From the NCBI GenBank assembly GCA_965277275.1, contig CBDICG010000002.1, positions 248,001 to 312,000 on the forward strand: 64,000 bases of DNA, read 5' to 3'. The position numbers and the translations under genes are program-made. The DNA is from HLUCCA09 sp965277275. Its GTDB lineage: Bacteria > Pseudomonadota > Alphaproteobacteria > Rhodobacterales > Rhodobacteraceae. Positions 34,420 through 44,640 of the stretch are shown here, piece by piece (within the stretch, counting starts at the first letter, position 1; every line of letters starts with the position of its first letter). A model generated the notes under the pieces. The model saw only the letters and a program-made list of their open reading frames with translations. It was not told the origin of the DNA and ran no database searches.

Positions 34420-36120
34420 TCAATCAAGGCCGAGAATCCGGAACACGGACGGGAGCGCGTCGGGCAGGTCCTCTGCGATCAGGCCGGGGCCGACGGCGCG
34501 GGCGGCCTCGACATGGAGCCAGACCGCCGCTTCGACGGCCGGGTGCGGACTCTCGAGGGCCGTCGGCGGCGCGAGAAGCCCGGCGATCATGCCGGCCAGC
34601 ACGTCGCCTGCGCCAGCTGTTCCAAGCCATCGGGCTTTGCGCTCGTAGACCGCGCCATGAACCGACGCCCCGCCGCCCGGGCTGGCGATCACTGTGTCGG
34701 GGCCTTTCAGAAGAACCGTGCATCCCGCGCGTTCGGCTGCCTGCCGGACGGAATCGACCTTTGAGAGTCCTGTTTCGAGCCGGCGCGGGGCGGCGAGGTC
34801 TGGAAACAGGCGTGCGAATTCACCGTCATGCGGGGTCAGCACACACATCGGGTGGAGGAGCGCGAAAAGCGCTTCGGGATCGTCCTCGAAACTCGTCAAC
34901 GCATCGGCGTCGAGCACGACCTTGCGCGGCTGCGCGGCATCAGGGTGGACGGCGCATGCGGCGCGCACCAGTGCTCGGGTGCGCGCACCCACCCCGAGCC
35001 CCGGGCCGACGACGAGGCTCGATAGGCGCTCGTCATCGAGCAGGTCGGCCAGCGCGGTCGCGTCGGCAACGGAGCGCAACATGATCGCGTCGAGCCGGGC
35101 CGCGTTTTCCTGCAGGGCAGCGGGCGGGCATCCGATGGTCACCAAGCCAGCGCCGATCCGCAGAGCAGCGCGGGCTGCCAGGCGGGCGGCGCCTCCGCGG
35201 CCGACACCGCCGGAGAGCACGACGACATGCCCACGGTGATATTTGTGCAAGGCAGGCCCATAGGCCGGGAGAAGCTGGCCCGGCCAGAACTTCGGGCGGA
35301 TGCTGAAGGCGCCCTGCGTCGGATCGACGAGCCGGACCTTGGAGCCGTCGGGCGGTAGCAAGGACAGCAGGGCAGGAGTATCCCAACGCTCCAGACCGAT
35401 ATCGTGAACGAAAAGTCGCCCGCATGCAGATGGCCCCTGGCTCAGGTAGTGCCCGAGTTTTGGCGCATGAAAGGTGACCGTCAGATCCGCTGATGCGATC
35501 CACCTCTGCGCCCGCGCCCACCAACTCTGCCACGCCTCGAAGCCGGCATCCGTGTCTTCATCCAGCCCCGAAGGACGCTGCGGAAGGGTATGATCCCCCG
35601 TATCGCAGTTGAGTCCCGAGGGCGCGTCGACGGCGACGACATGGACGTGTCCCCTGCCCTTTCGCTTGCGTACCGCCCTCAGGGCATCGACAGCCGCCTC
35701 GGGAATGGCGCGGGAGAGACCTGTCCCGAAGAGGGCATCGACGAGGAGGTCAGGGCGCACGCCCTGGGACGCGGCCCCTGATTCAAGCGGGACCACCGGC
35801 CCCAACTCCGTCCAGAGATCGTGGTTGTGGCGCGCATCCGGGGGCAGCGTCGTGGGGTCCGCCAGCGCCATGACTTCGACCTTCCAGCCGCGCGCCTGCA
35901 GGAGACGGGCAATGACGTACCCGTCTCCCCCGTTGTTCCCCGGCCCACAAAGCACGACGGCGTGCGCCGGGCGTTCGGAAAGGTCCGGCCACGTCGCCAG
36001 AATGGCGTCGACAACGCCGGTGCCTGCCCGCTCCATGAGCTCCAGACCCGTGACTTCGCCACTCTCTATCGCGGCCTGCTCAATGGCGCGCATTTGAGCA
36101 GATGTCAGAAGATGGGTCAT
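34420..36120 (-). CDS. nnr: Bifunctional NAD(P)H-hydrate epimerase/dehydratase
   Basis: Repairs hydrated NAD(P)H. 566 residues: N-terminal epimerase half with LCGPGNNGGDGYVIARLL and VDALFGTGLSR, and C-terminal ADP/ATP-dependent dehydratase half with VVGPGLGVG, VLTPHDGEFARLF and the catalytic GTAGAGDVLAGMI. Start MTHLLTSAQMRAIE gives the family N-terminus. It is divergent from glnB. Confidence 0.95.
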   Translation of the reverse strand: MTHLLTSAQMRAIEQAAIESGEVTGLELMERAGTGVVDAILATWPDLSERPAHAVVLCGPGNNGGDGYVIARLLQARGWKVEVMALADPTTLPPDARHNHDLWTELGPVVPLESGAASQGVRPDLLVDALFGTGLSRAIPEAAVDALRAVRKRKGRGHVHVVAVDAPSGLNCDTGDHTLPQRPSGLDEDTDAGFEAWQSWWARAQRWIASADLTVTFHAPKLGHYLSQGPSACGRLFVHDIGLERWDTPALLSLLPPDGSKVRLVDPTQGAFSIRPKFWPGQLLPAYGPALHKYHRGHVVVLSGGVGRGGAARLAARAALRIGAGLVTIGCPPAALQENAARLDAIMLRSVADATALADLLDDERLSSLVVGPGLGVGARTRALVRAACAVHPDAAQPRKVVLDADALTSFEDDPEALFALLHPMCVLTPHDGEFARLFPDLAAPRRLETGLSKVDSVRQAAERAGCTVLLKGPDTVIASPGGGASVHGAVYERKARWLGTAGAGDVLAGMIAGLLAPPTALESPHPAVEAAVWLHVEAARAVGPGLIAEDLPDALPSVFRILGLD

Positions 36121-36296
36121 GCGCAGCGCCTCCGTTTTTTGCACAAGGCGCAAAAAGAAAGCGCACTGCACATTAATTAATCACATCCTCGCAATTCCAA
36201 CTGGCTGGGCTGAAGGGCGTTGCCCTGTGCTCTTTCGTCCCAACCGCCCGCATGATCTTTGCCGATGCGGGAACGAAGCGAGGGAGTCGGCCGACA

Positions 36297-36635
36297 ATGA
36301 AGAAAATCGAGGCCATCATCAAACCCTTCAAACTCGATGAAGTGAAAGAAGCCCTGCAAGAAATCGGTGTTCAGGGCCTGAGCGTCATCGAGGTCAAGGG
36401 TTTCGGGCGCCAGAAGGGCCATACGGAGCTCTATCGGGGCGCGGAATATGTCGTGGATTTCCTGCCCAAGGTGAAGGTCGAGGTCGTGCTTCCGGACGAT
36501 CAGGTCGACACGGCGATCGACGCGATCGTTGCCGCGGCCAAGACTGAGAAGATCGGCGACGGCAAGATCTTCGTGACCGATGTGGCCCAGGCGCTTCGGA
36601 TCCGCACCGGCGAGGTGGACAACGACGCGCTCTAG
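36297..36635 (+). CDS. glnB: Nitrogen regulatory protein PII
   Basis: Signal-transduction trimer sensing 2-oxoglutarate, ATP/ADP and glutamine. 112 residues, from MKKIEAIIKPFKLDEVKEAL. The uridylylation site Tyr51 is present in GHTELYRGAEYV, and GDGKIFVTDV is the C-terminal nucleotide loop. 73 bases upstream of glnA, the usual pairing in alphaproteobacteria. No convincing sigma-54 site was found upstream. Confidence 0.97.
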   Translation: MKKIEAIIKPFKLDEVKEALQEIGVQGLSVIEVKGFGRQKGHTELYRGAEYVVDFLPKVKVEVVLPDDQVDTAIDAIVAAAKTEKIGDGKIFVTDVAQALRIRTGEVDNDAL

Positions 36636-36708
36636 GGCGCGGCGTGCGATCAGCCACCTACCGGATCGAACTCAAACTGACTGACGAAAACAGAGGAAGA
36701 CACGTCTC

Positions 36709-38115
36709 ATGAGCAAAGCTGACGTTCTCAAGACGATCAAGGACGAGGAAGTCGACTACGTCGATATTCGCTTCACTGACCCGCGCGGCAAGCTGCAGCA
36801 CGTGACAGTCATGTCCGACCAGGTGGACGAGGACTTCCTCGACGAAGGCTTCATGTTCGACGGCTCCTCGATCGCCGGCTGGAAGTCCATCGACCAGTCC
36901 GACATGAAGCTGATGCCGGACACCGATAGCGCCTACATGGATCCGTTCTACGCGGAAAAGACCATGTGCGTGCATTGCTCGGTTGTCGAGCCGGACACGG
37001 GCGAAGCGTATGATCGCGACCCGCGCGGCACTGCTGAAAAGGCGGAGGCGTATCTCAAGTCTTCTGGTATCGGCGACGTGGCCTACATGGGCCCGGAAGC
37101 GGAGTTTTTCCTCTTCGACAACGTCAAGTTCAGCCTCGAGATGAACAAGGTCTCCTATGAGGTCGACGCACAGGACGCCTCCTGGAACACCGACACCGAC
37201 TACGAGATGGGCAACATGGGCCATCGCCCGGGCGTCAAGGGCGGCTACTTCCCCGTGAACCCGACGGACGACGTCCAGGACCTGCGCTCCGAGATGCTTT
37301 CGACCATGAAGCGCATGGGCATGAAGGTCGACAAGCACCACCACGAGGTGGCGAGCTGTCAGCACGAGCTGGGCCTGATCTTCGATAGCCTCACCAAGCA
37401 GGCCGACGAACTCCAGAAGTACAAGTACGTGATCCACAACGTGGCGCATGCCTACGGCAAGTCGGCCACGTTCATGCCGAAGCCCGTTGCGGGCGACAAC
37501 GGCACCGGCATGCACGTCAACATGTCGATCTGGAAGGACGGCGCGCCGATCTTTGCCGGCGACAAGTACGCCGACCTCTCGGACGAGGCGCTGTGGTACA
37601 TCGGCGGTGTGCTGAAGCACGCGAAGACGCTGAACGCGTTCACCAACCCATCGACCAACTCCTACAAGCGCCTGATACCGGGCTTCGAGGCGCCTGTGCT
37701 GCGTGCCTACTCCGCGCGCAACCGGTCGGGCTGCGTCCGGATCCCGTGGGCCGAGAGCCCCAAGGCCAAGCGCGTCGAGGCCCGTTTCCCCGATCCGTCG
37801 GCGAACCCGTATCTCTGCTTCGCAGCGCTTCTGATGGCCGGTCTCGACGGCATCAAGAACAAGATCGATCCCGGCGAGGCCATGGACAAGGACCTCTACG
37901 ACCTTCCGCCCGAAGAGCTCGAAGGTATCCCGACGGTCTGTGCGTCGCTCCGCGAAGCCATGGACAGCCTGGAAGCCGATCACGACTTCCTGCTCGCTGG
38001 CGACGTCTTCACGAAGGACCAGATCGAAGGCTACATGGAGCTCAAGTGGGAAGAGATCTACGCCTACGAGCACACGCCGCACCCGATGGAATTCAAGCTC
38101 TACTACAGCTGCTGA
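36709..38115 (+). CDS. glnA: Glutamine synthetase type I
   Basis: Makes glutamine from glutamate and ammonia. 468 residues. Motifs: FDGSSIAGWKSI, GPEAEFFLFD, KPVAGDNGTGMHVNMS and the Tyr adenylylation segment LYDLPPEELE. The tail YACE-like region and IRIPW form (CVRIPWAESPKAKRVEARFP) are typical. Followed by a strong terminator. Confidence 0.98.
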   Translation: MSKADVLKTIKDEEVDYVDIRFTDPRGKLQHVTVMSDQVDEDFLDEGFMFDGSSIAGWKSIDQSDMKLMPDTDSAYMDPFYAEKTMCVHCSVVEPDTGEAYDRDPRGTAEKAEAYLKSSGIGDVAYMGPEAEFFLFDNVKFSLEMNKVSYEVDAQDASWNTDTDYEMGNMGHRPGVKGGYFPVNPTDDVQDLRSEMLSTMKRMGMKVDKHHHEVASCQHELGLIFDSLTKQADELQKYKYVIHNVAHAYGKSATFMPKPVAGDNGTGMHVNMSIWKDGAPIFAGDKYADLSDEALWYIGGVLKHAKTLNAFTNPSTNSYKRLIPGFEAPVLRAYSARNRSGCVRIPWAESPKAKRVEARFPDPSANPYLCFAALLMAGLDGIKNKIDPGEAMDKDLYDLPPEELEGIPTVCASLREAMDSLEADHDFLLAGDVFTKDQIEGYMELKWEEIYAYEHTPHPMEFKLYYSC

Positions 38116-38136
38116 TCGCGGCGAGAGGCACAAAAG

Positions 38137-38168
38137 ACGGGCGTCGCTTGCGGCGCCCGTTTTCTTTT
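38137..38168 (+). terminator. Rho-independent terminator of glnA
   Basis: Stem ACGGGCG / CGCCCGT (38137-38143 with 38154-38160) followed by TTTCTTTT, 22 bases after the glnA stop. Confidence 0.85.
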
Positions 38169-38604
38169 GGTGGTGAACGCCTCGCGTCGAAAGAGCATCG
38201 CTTCTTGCACTTGTGCGTTGGAAAGCGATGCGCTTGTGCCCGGCTTGCCTGAGCGGAAACGCCATGAGATCGATACGCACCGACATAGCGGAGGCAACCG
38301 AAATCAACCGTCGTTCGCAGGCCTTCCCGAGAGCGATGAGCGATGAGCGATGAGCGATGAGCGATGAGCGATGAGCGATGAGCGATGAGCGATGGGCATT
38401 GCATCGCGCGCCCAGTCAACCGATCTGCGCGGCCGTCGAGAAACGTCGGAACTGCGGGTTCGTAGAGAACGGTGCCGAGGTCCCGGCCAATCAAGGAGCC
38501 TTCAATCCGACGCACAGTTCGCATGTGTGGTCTTGATAAACGCTATGTAAAGCTTCTTCGGCCTATCCATTCGCGGTGAACTCCCCAGCAAGGAAGGCGT
38601 CGCA
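38169..38604. other. Non-coding gap holding a 7-bp tandem repeat
   Basis: 436 bases without a supported gene. The tandem repeat at 38331-38393 is the only clear structure. The open frame on the minus strand through the repeat has atypical composition and no start signal. Confidence 0.5.
38331..38393. repeat. Tandem repeat, (GAGCGAT)x9
   Basis: Nine exact head-to-tail copies of the 7-mer GAGCGAT (63 bases), with an imperfect trailing GGGCATT. It sits about 210 bases upstream of the gene at 38605. Likely a slipped-strand variable locus; no function is evident. Confidence 0.95.
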
Positions 38605-39114
38605 ATGGCCTACCGCATTGTACTGACCACATCGAAGGTCGCGAACGCGAAAACCGTCGAGCCGGAGGACGCACTGGCGGACGCCCACGCGGAATGGGAG
38701 AGCGGCAAATGGCTCAGCGTCCGGCTCCTCACCGAGGAGGGCACACTCTACTGGAAGCGTGGCGCCACCGGTGATTCCGATGCGGAGGCGCGGGACAGGG
38801 CCAATCTGTCATCGGCCGCTGGGCTGCATCATCTGATCCTCGCCAACGACGAAATTGGCGGCCTTGCGGATCTCGAGTGCCTTCTGGCCGATCATGTCAG
38901 CAGCTTCGAAGTGCATGCAGGATCTGCAGACCTCGATGGTCTGCTTGAATGCGACGGCGATCCACCACGCCTCGGCGATCTCCTCACGTATCTCGATACA
39001 CGGCTGTCAGCGCCCGCAAGCTTGACGGGGTGGCGCCCGCAGAAGGCGCCCGGCCTGAACCCGGCACATGGATGCCTACATGTCGAGCTGGGCGAGCCTT
39101 GCGTCCCTGTCTGA
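38605..39114 (+). CDS. Unrecognised hypothetical protein
   Basis: A 169-residue acidic soluble protein. It begins MAYRIVLTTSKVANAKTV and is rich in Asp, Glu, Leu and Ala, with no signal peptide or membrane helix. An AAGGAAGG site precedes the ATG and codon usage matches the neighbours. No family recognised. The last residues contain a Pro-rich segment (RPQKAPGLNPAHGC). It is convergent with the phosphomannomutase gene. Confidence 0.6.
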   Translation: MAYRIVLTTSKVANAKTVEPEDALADAHAEWESGKWLSVRLLTEEGTLYWKRGATGDSDAEARDRANLSSAAGLHHLILANDEIGGLADLECLLADHVSSFEVHAGSADLDGLLECDGDPPRLGDLLTYLDTRLSAPASLTGWRPQKAPGLNPAHGCLHVELGEPCVPV

Positions 39115-39238
39115 CCTCGCGTGACGCCCCTCCTGACTTTGGCACCACCGAGCAGAACGAGCGCACAGTCGCAAAGACGCTCTCGAGTCCGACGACCCCC
39201 GGCAATCCGCTTCCGCAGAGGCGGACAAGTGGGCCGGA

Positions 39239-40618
39239 TCAGTTTCCGGCGCTCTCGAGTAGTGCGCTGATCTCTGACACCTTGTCTTCGACCAACTGCT
39301 TGTCCCCTTCCGCCTCGACGTTCAGGCGCAGCATGGGCTCGGTGTTGGACGCGCGCACATTGGCCCGCCACCCCTTGAAGCGCAGTGAAATCCCATCGAG
39401 GCGATCCACGTCGACAGCCTCGGGCGTATAGGCAGCTTCGAACGCCGCCATTGCCGCATGGGCATCACTCAGGCGGAAGTTGATCTCACCGGAAGACGGG
39501 AACGACGCGCGCGCATCGGCGACGAGGTTGCGCAAGGTGCGTCCGGTCGACGAGAGATACTCGGCAACGAGCAGCCAGGGGATCATCCCGCTGTCGCAAT
39601 ACATGAAGTCGCGGAAGTAGTGATGCGCCGACATCTCACCGCCATAGACAGCATCGGCCTCGCGCATCCGCGCCTTGAGGTGAGCGTGCCCGGTACGCGA
39701 CACGACCGCTTCGCCGCCCGCCGCCGAGACCACGGCGAGCGTGTTGAGAACTACCCGTGGGTCATGCACGATGCGGCTGCCCGGATACTTGGCAAGAAAC
39801 GCGCCCGCCAGCAGCCCCACGACGTACTCGCCTGGAACAAAGCCGCCCGTGTCATCAAAAAAGAAGCAGCGGTCGAAATCCCCGTCCCAGGCAACGCCGA
39901 GATCCGCCCGAAATCGCTGCACGGCCTCGGCCGTCTGCGGCTGGTTTTCCGGCAGGAGCGGGTTTGGAATGCCGTTCGGAAATGCGGGGTCCGGCACATG
40001 GTGCATGCGTTCGAACGCCAGCGGCGCGCCGGAAGCGGCCAACGCATCCGCAATCGCATCGAAGGTGGGGCCCGCCGCCCCGTTGCCCGCATTGACGAGT
40101 ACCTTCAGCGGGTGCAGGGCTTCAAGGTCGATGAAAGAGAGACACCGCTCAACAAAGGCTGGCCGGGGATCCGCCTTACGAAGCGAACCGCGCGCGACCA
40201 CACTGCCGCCCGCCCAAGCTTCGGCCTCGGCGGCTGCCTTGATCGCGCCGAGACCCGCTTGTGACGACAACGGGGTCGCCCCCGGGCCCACAAGCTTTAT
40301 CCCGTTGTAATCGATCGGATTGTGAGAGGCCGTCACCATCAGCCCGCTCCCGGCTCCGAAATGGTCCGTGGCGAAATAGACCTCCTCTGTGCCACAAAGT
40401 CCGATGTCGATGACGTCCACACCACCGTCGCGCAAACCCTCGTTTGCGGCGGCCTGCAGGGCGGGGGACGTCTCGCGGATATCGCGCCCCGTTACAGTCA
40501 CGCCGGGCCGCAGGGCTTCGGCGAGCCCGCGCCCGATGCGGTAGGCTATCCCCTCATCGAGGTCATGCCCGAGCCGCCCCCGGACGTCATAGCTCTTGAA
40601 GCAGGTCAACTCGCCCAT
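39239..40618 (-). CDS. Phosphomannomutase/phosphoglucomutase
   Basis: Interconverts sugar 1- and 6-phosphates for surface glycans. The 459-residue protein has the phosphoserine loop VTASHNPIDYNGIKL, the metal loop DGDFDRCFFFD, the sugar loop GGEMSAHHYF and the phosphate-binding RASNTEPMLRLN. The start MGELTCFKSYDVRG is preceded by GGAAGGA; the longer frame is not supported. It could feed sugar nucleotides to glycosyltransferases elsewhere in the genome. Confidence 0.94.
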   Translation of the reverse strand: MGELTCFKSYDVRGRLGHDLDEGIAYRIGRGLAEALRPGVTVTGRDIRETSPALQAAANEGLRDGGVDVIDIGLCGTEEVYFATDHFGAGSGLMVTASHNPIDYNGIKLVGPGATPLSSQAGLGAIKAAAEAEAWAGGSVVARGSLRKADPRPAFVERCLSFIDLEALHPLKVLVNAGNGAAGPTFDAIADALAASGAPLAFERMHHVPDPAFPNGIPNPLLPENQPQTAEAVQRFRADLGVAWDGDFDRCFFFDDTGGFVPGEYVVGLLAGAFLAKYPGSRIVHDPRVVLNTLAVVSAAGGEAVVSRTGHAHLKARMREADAVYGGEMSAHHYFRDFMYCDSGMIPWLLVAEYLSSTGRTLRNLVADARASFPSSGEINFRLSDAHAAMAAFEAAYTPEAVDVDRLDGISLRFKGWRANVRASNTEPMLRLNVEAEGDKQLVEDKVSEISALLESAGN

Positions 40619-40686
40619 GGCCTGTCCTTCCAACGTCTGCTTGCGGTGCGTGCGCCCGGCGCCCGCGGCGCCAAACGCGTCCCGCC

Positions 40687-42024
<1,338 letters not shown>

Positions 42025-42203
42025 GTAAACTCTCCGGGAGCCAGGCAGTCATGATCTGAAGCCCGGTTACTGCGTTGCCCCGGCGGGGACAAGCGCAGAC
42101 ATCGGCGCCACGGGCCTACACGCGCCCACTCGCTTCACTACGCGGCAGCGCCTCAAGCGCCGCGTGTCCCAAGCCCCCGGTGCCGCGATCCTCCTGTTGC
42201 GCG

Positions 42204-42226
42204 CTTCATCTTGGCTCAAATACCTC
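42204..42226 (-). repeat. Dispersed repeat copy forming a gene's 3' end
   Basis: On the minus strand: GGTATTTGAGCCAAGATGAA, one or two bases from the 20597/30461 copies. It overlaps the last codons of the DUF3179 gene and supplies its stop TGA (42206-42208), encoding the final residues EVFEPR. Confidence 0.75.
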
Positions 42227-43213
42227 CGGGTCCGACGGCTCCGCCCGCGCCTCCACCCGCCAGTCGCCGTCGGGAAAGAACGCATGAAACGCAAAGGCAA
42301 ACATGACGTCATGCGGCACGTCCCGGCCTTCGGCATCGCGCACCCGGATGGTGCCCACCTCCTTGCCCGTCGCAATGTCAGCCGTGTCGAGCGCACTGGC
42401 TTGCCCCTCGGTCCAGCTCAGCGTCACCCCGCGCTCCGACACTGCACCCGCCGCACGAAGACGTGCCACCGGCCACGCCGTGTCCCCGACACGCACCACG
42501 CGCGCCAGGGCCGGGATCCCGTGCGGTGGCAAGTCTCCCGCATAGAGGAACGGACGATGAGAACTGTCGTAGCTCACATAGGGATTGCGCCCATAGGCCC
42601 TGGGATAGGACGGCTCGTCCATCACCAGACCTTCGGGATTGCGTGCGCGAAACGCGTCCCAGCTTTCCATCCACGTGGGCAACGTTGTCAGGACCGTGCC
42701 GGTATGGGCCCCGACGATCCCCTCGCCGATCGCCTGTTGCCACCAGCTCTGTGTTTCGCGGTCATACATGACCATGTCCGAGTGGCGCAGCTTGCCCGAT
42801 ACCCCGAACTCGAGGACGTTTCCCCCGACACGCCGGTCGAACGTGGGCGCGGAATTGCAAAGCGGGCAGAACGTGACCGCAATCGGGATCCCGGCGACCT
42901 CGTCATTGATGATCTCGTGCCACGTCAGGTAGCGCACCGGATAAGCGCGCGGCACGTCCCCCTCGATTTCGACGGCCACCACCGGCTCCCGCGGCGCGAG
43001 GCGCCTCTCGCCGGCCACGGCGATGAAGTTGGGGGAGGTCAGCGCGGGTATCCCGTCTTTCGGCGGCCCGCCGGACAAGATCTCCGACCAGCTCTCGACA
43101 CTTGTCACCGAGAAATCCGTCGCGGGCCATTCGTGGCGCCAGGGGCTCGGATCGGCGTGTGCCCGAGCCACCAAGAGGCAGAGCAGGACGAAAGCGAGAA
43201 CGGGATTTCGCAT
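42206..43213 (-). CDS. DUF3179-domain exported protein
   Basis: A 335-residue protein with a signal peptide (MRNPVLAFVLLCLLVARAHA). The DUF3179 signature is present: ALTSPNFIAV, AYPVRYLTWHEIINDE, VTFCPLCNSAPTFDR and SGKLRHSDMVMYDRETQSWW. The family's function is unknown. The last six residues are encoded by the dispersed repeat. Confidence 0.9.
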   Translation of the reverse strand: MRNPVLAFVLLCLLVARAHADPSPWRHEWPATDFSVTSVESWSEILSGGPPKDGIPALTSPNFIAVAGERRLAPREPVVAVEIEGDVPRAYPVRYLTWHEIINDEVAGIPIAVTFCPLCNSAPTFDRRVGGNVLEFGVSGKLRHSDMVMYDRETQSWWQQAIGEGIVGAHTGTVLTTLPTWMESWDAFRARNPEGLVMDEPSYPRAYGRNPYVSYDSSHRPFLYAGDLPPHGIPALARVVRVGDTAWPVARLRAAGAVSERGVTLSWTEGQASALDTADIATGKEVGTIRVRDAEGRDVPHDVMFAFAFHAFFPDGDWRVEARAEPSDPEVFEPR

Positions 43214-43452
43214 GGCGGGGCTCCAGACAACGAATTGCCCTTCACCCTGCGCGCATTCACGCTGCGTGCGAAGGCCTCCTCACGGCAGTGTCATGTCCCG
43301 CGACCTCCGATCGATGCCTGAAAGGCGCGTGGATGCCAAAAGCGCGCGAGCGCCACACGGAGTGGCCGCGCCCGCGACAGCGGGCGCCGGGCCCAACGGA
43401 GGACGCCGCCGCAGGCGTCGTGCGGAGGCGGGAGCCCCCCTGAGCCACGCCA

Positions 43453-43998
43453 TCAGTCGATGACCGTCACGCTCTCCATACGGTCGGGTTCACCGACCAC
43501 CGCGCCATTGCGCCCCTCGCCGCGTTTAATCGCGTCGACGATCTCCATCCCCTCTGTCACACGACCGATGACCGTATATTGGCCATTCAGAAACGGCCCC
43601 GGCTCGAACATGATGAAGAACTGCGAATTGGCGCTGTTGGGGTTCTGCGCGCGCGCCATGCCAACGATGCCCCGCTCAAAGGGAACGTCCGAAAACTCTG
43701 CCGGAAGGTTCGGACGATCCGATCCACCCGTTCCCGCGCGGCGCATGTCCGCGCCGATCCGACCGTGTTCGACATCACCCGTCTGCGCCATGAAGCCGTC
43801 GATCACCCGATGAAACACCACACCGTCATAGGCACCCTCGGCCGCAAGCGCCGTAATCTGTTCCACATGTTGCGGGGCGACATCTTCCAGAAGGTCGATG
43901 GTGATCGTTCCATTGGCCTCGCCCGCCACCTGGATCTCGATCCCGCTCGAAAGCGCAGGAGACGCGGCCACACAGAGTGCGAACGCCATGCTACGCAT
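43453..43998 (-). CDS. Exported cyclophilin-type peptidyl-prolyl isomerase
   Basis: Assists protein folding, here probably in the periplasm. 181 residues with an N-terminal signal peptide (MRSMAFALCVAASPALSSG) and a compact cyclophilin domain: VVFHRVIDGFMAQTGD, GIVGMARAQNPNSANSQFFI and YTVIGRVTEGMEIV. Overlaps its cytoplasmic paralog by 8 bases. Confidence 0.95.
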   Translation of the reverse strand: MRSMAFALCVAASPALSSGIEIQVAGEANGTITIDLLEDVAPQHVEQITALAAEGAYDGVVFHRVIDGFMAQTGDVEHGRIGADMRRAGTGGSDRPNLPAEFSDVPFERGIVGMARAQNPNSANSQFFIMFEPGPFLNGQYTVIGRVTEGMEIVDAIKRGEGRNGAVVGEPDRMESVTVID

Positions 43999-44491
43999 CT
44001 GCGGCCACCTTCATGCTTACCATGTGATCGGGAGATGCGGGCGGCTCGCCACGGGTGATCGCGTCAACATGCTCCATCCCCTCGATCACCCGGCCATAGA
44101 CGGTGTAATTCCGGTTCAGAAAGTGGTTGTCGGCGAAGTTGATGAAGAACTGGGAGTTTGCGCTGTCGGGGTTTGACGACCGGGCTGCTCCGAGCGTTCC
44201 GCGATCGTGCGGCACACCGGAGAATTCCGCTGGCACATCCGGCAGCTCCGAACCGCCCGTGCCGGCGCGGCGCACGTCCCCGTCCTTCACGCCATGCTGA
44301 ACGTCGCCCGTCTGTGCCATAAACCCGTCGATCACCCGATGAAACACCACACCGTCGTAGGCGCCGGCGCGGGCGAGTTCCTTGATCCGCTCGCAGTGCT
44401 TGGGAGCGATGTCCGGCAACAATGCGATCGTGACTGTGCCCGCTTCGAGCTCGATGATAACTGTGTTCTCTGGGTCGGCAATCTCGGCCAT
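43991..44491 (-). CDS. Cytoplasmic cyclophilin-type peptidyl-prolyl isomerase
   Basis: Paralog of the following gene without a signal peptide, 166 residues: VVFHRVIDGFMAQTGD, GTLGAARSSNPDSANSQFFI and YTVYGRVIEGMEHVD. The pair gives one cytoplasmic and one periplasmic isomerase from one transcript. Divergent from pgk. Confidence 0.95.
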   Translation of the reverse strand: MAEIADPENTVIIELEAGTVTIALLPDIAPKHCERIKELARAGAYDGVVFHRVIDGFMAQTGDVQHGVKDGDVRRAGTGGSELPDVPAEFSGVPHDRGTLGAARSSNPDSANSQFFINFADNHFLNRNYTVYGRVIEGMEHVDAITRGEPPASPDHMVSMKVAADA

Positions 44492-44640
44492 GGGGCCTCC
44501 TCTTGGATATCGCGTATCGCGGTGCGCCCGAGTCCTAGGCGATCGGACGCACAGAGGAAAGCGCCAAGCGTGTGCCCCTTGCCTTGCGTGATCGCCGAGG
44601 GCCTTCTAGACGTTGCGGCACAAGGAGAAAGGGCACGGCG

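Noticed and set aside
36160..36296. Sigma-54/NtrC promoter upstream of glnB
   Set aside because: TGGC and TTGC are present but the distance is wrong (not 10 bases between GG and GC); no clear NtrC palindrome.
36658..38307. 549-codon open frame opposite glnA
   Set aside because: Lies wholly against glnA and ends in the terminator region; composition is that of a mirror frame.
38331..38393. CRISPR array
   Set aside because: The repeats are 7 bases and head-to-tail with no spacers, so it is a simple tandem repeat.
38093..38524. Minus-strand protein through the GAGCGAT repeat
   Set aside because: It overlaps the glnA terminator, has no start signal and its repetitive residues come from the array.
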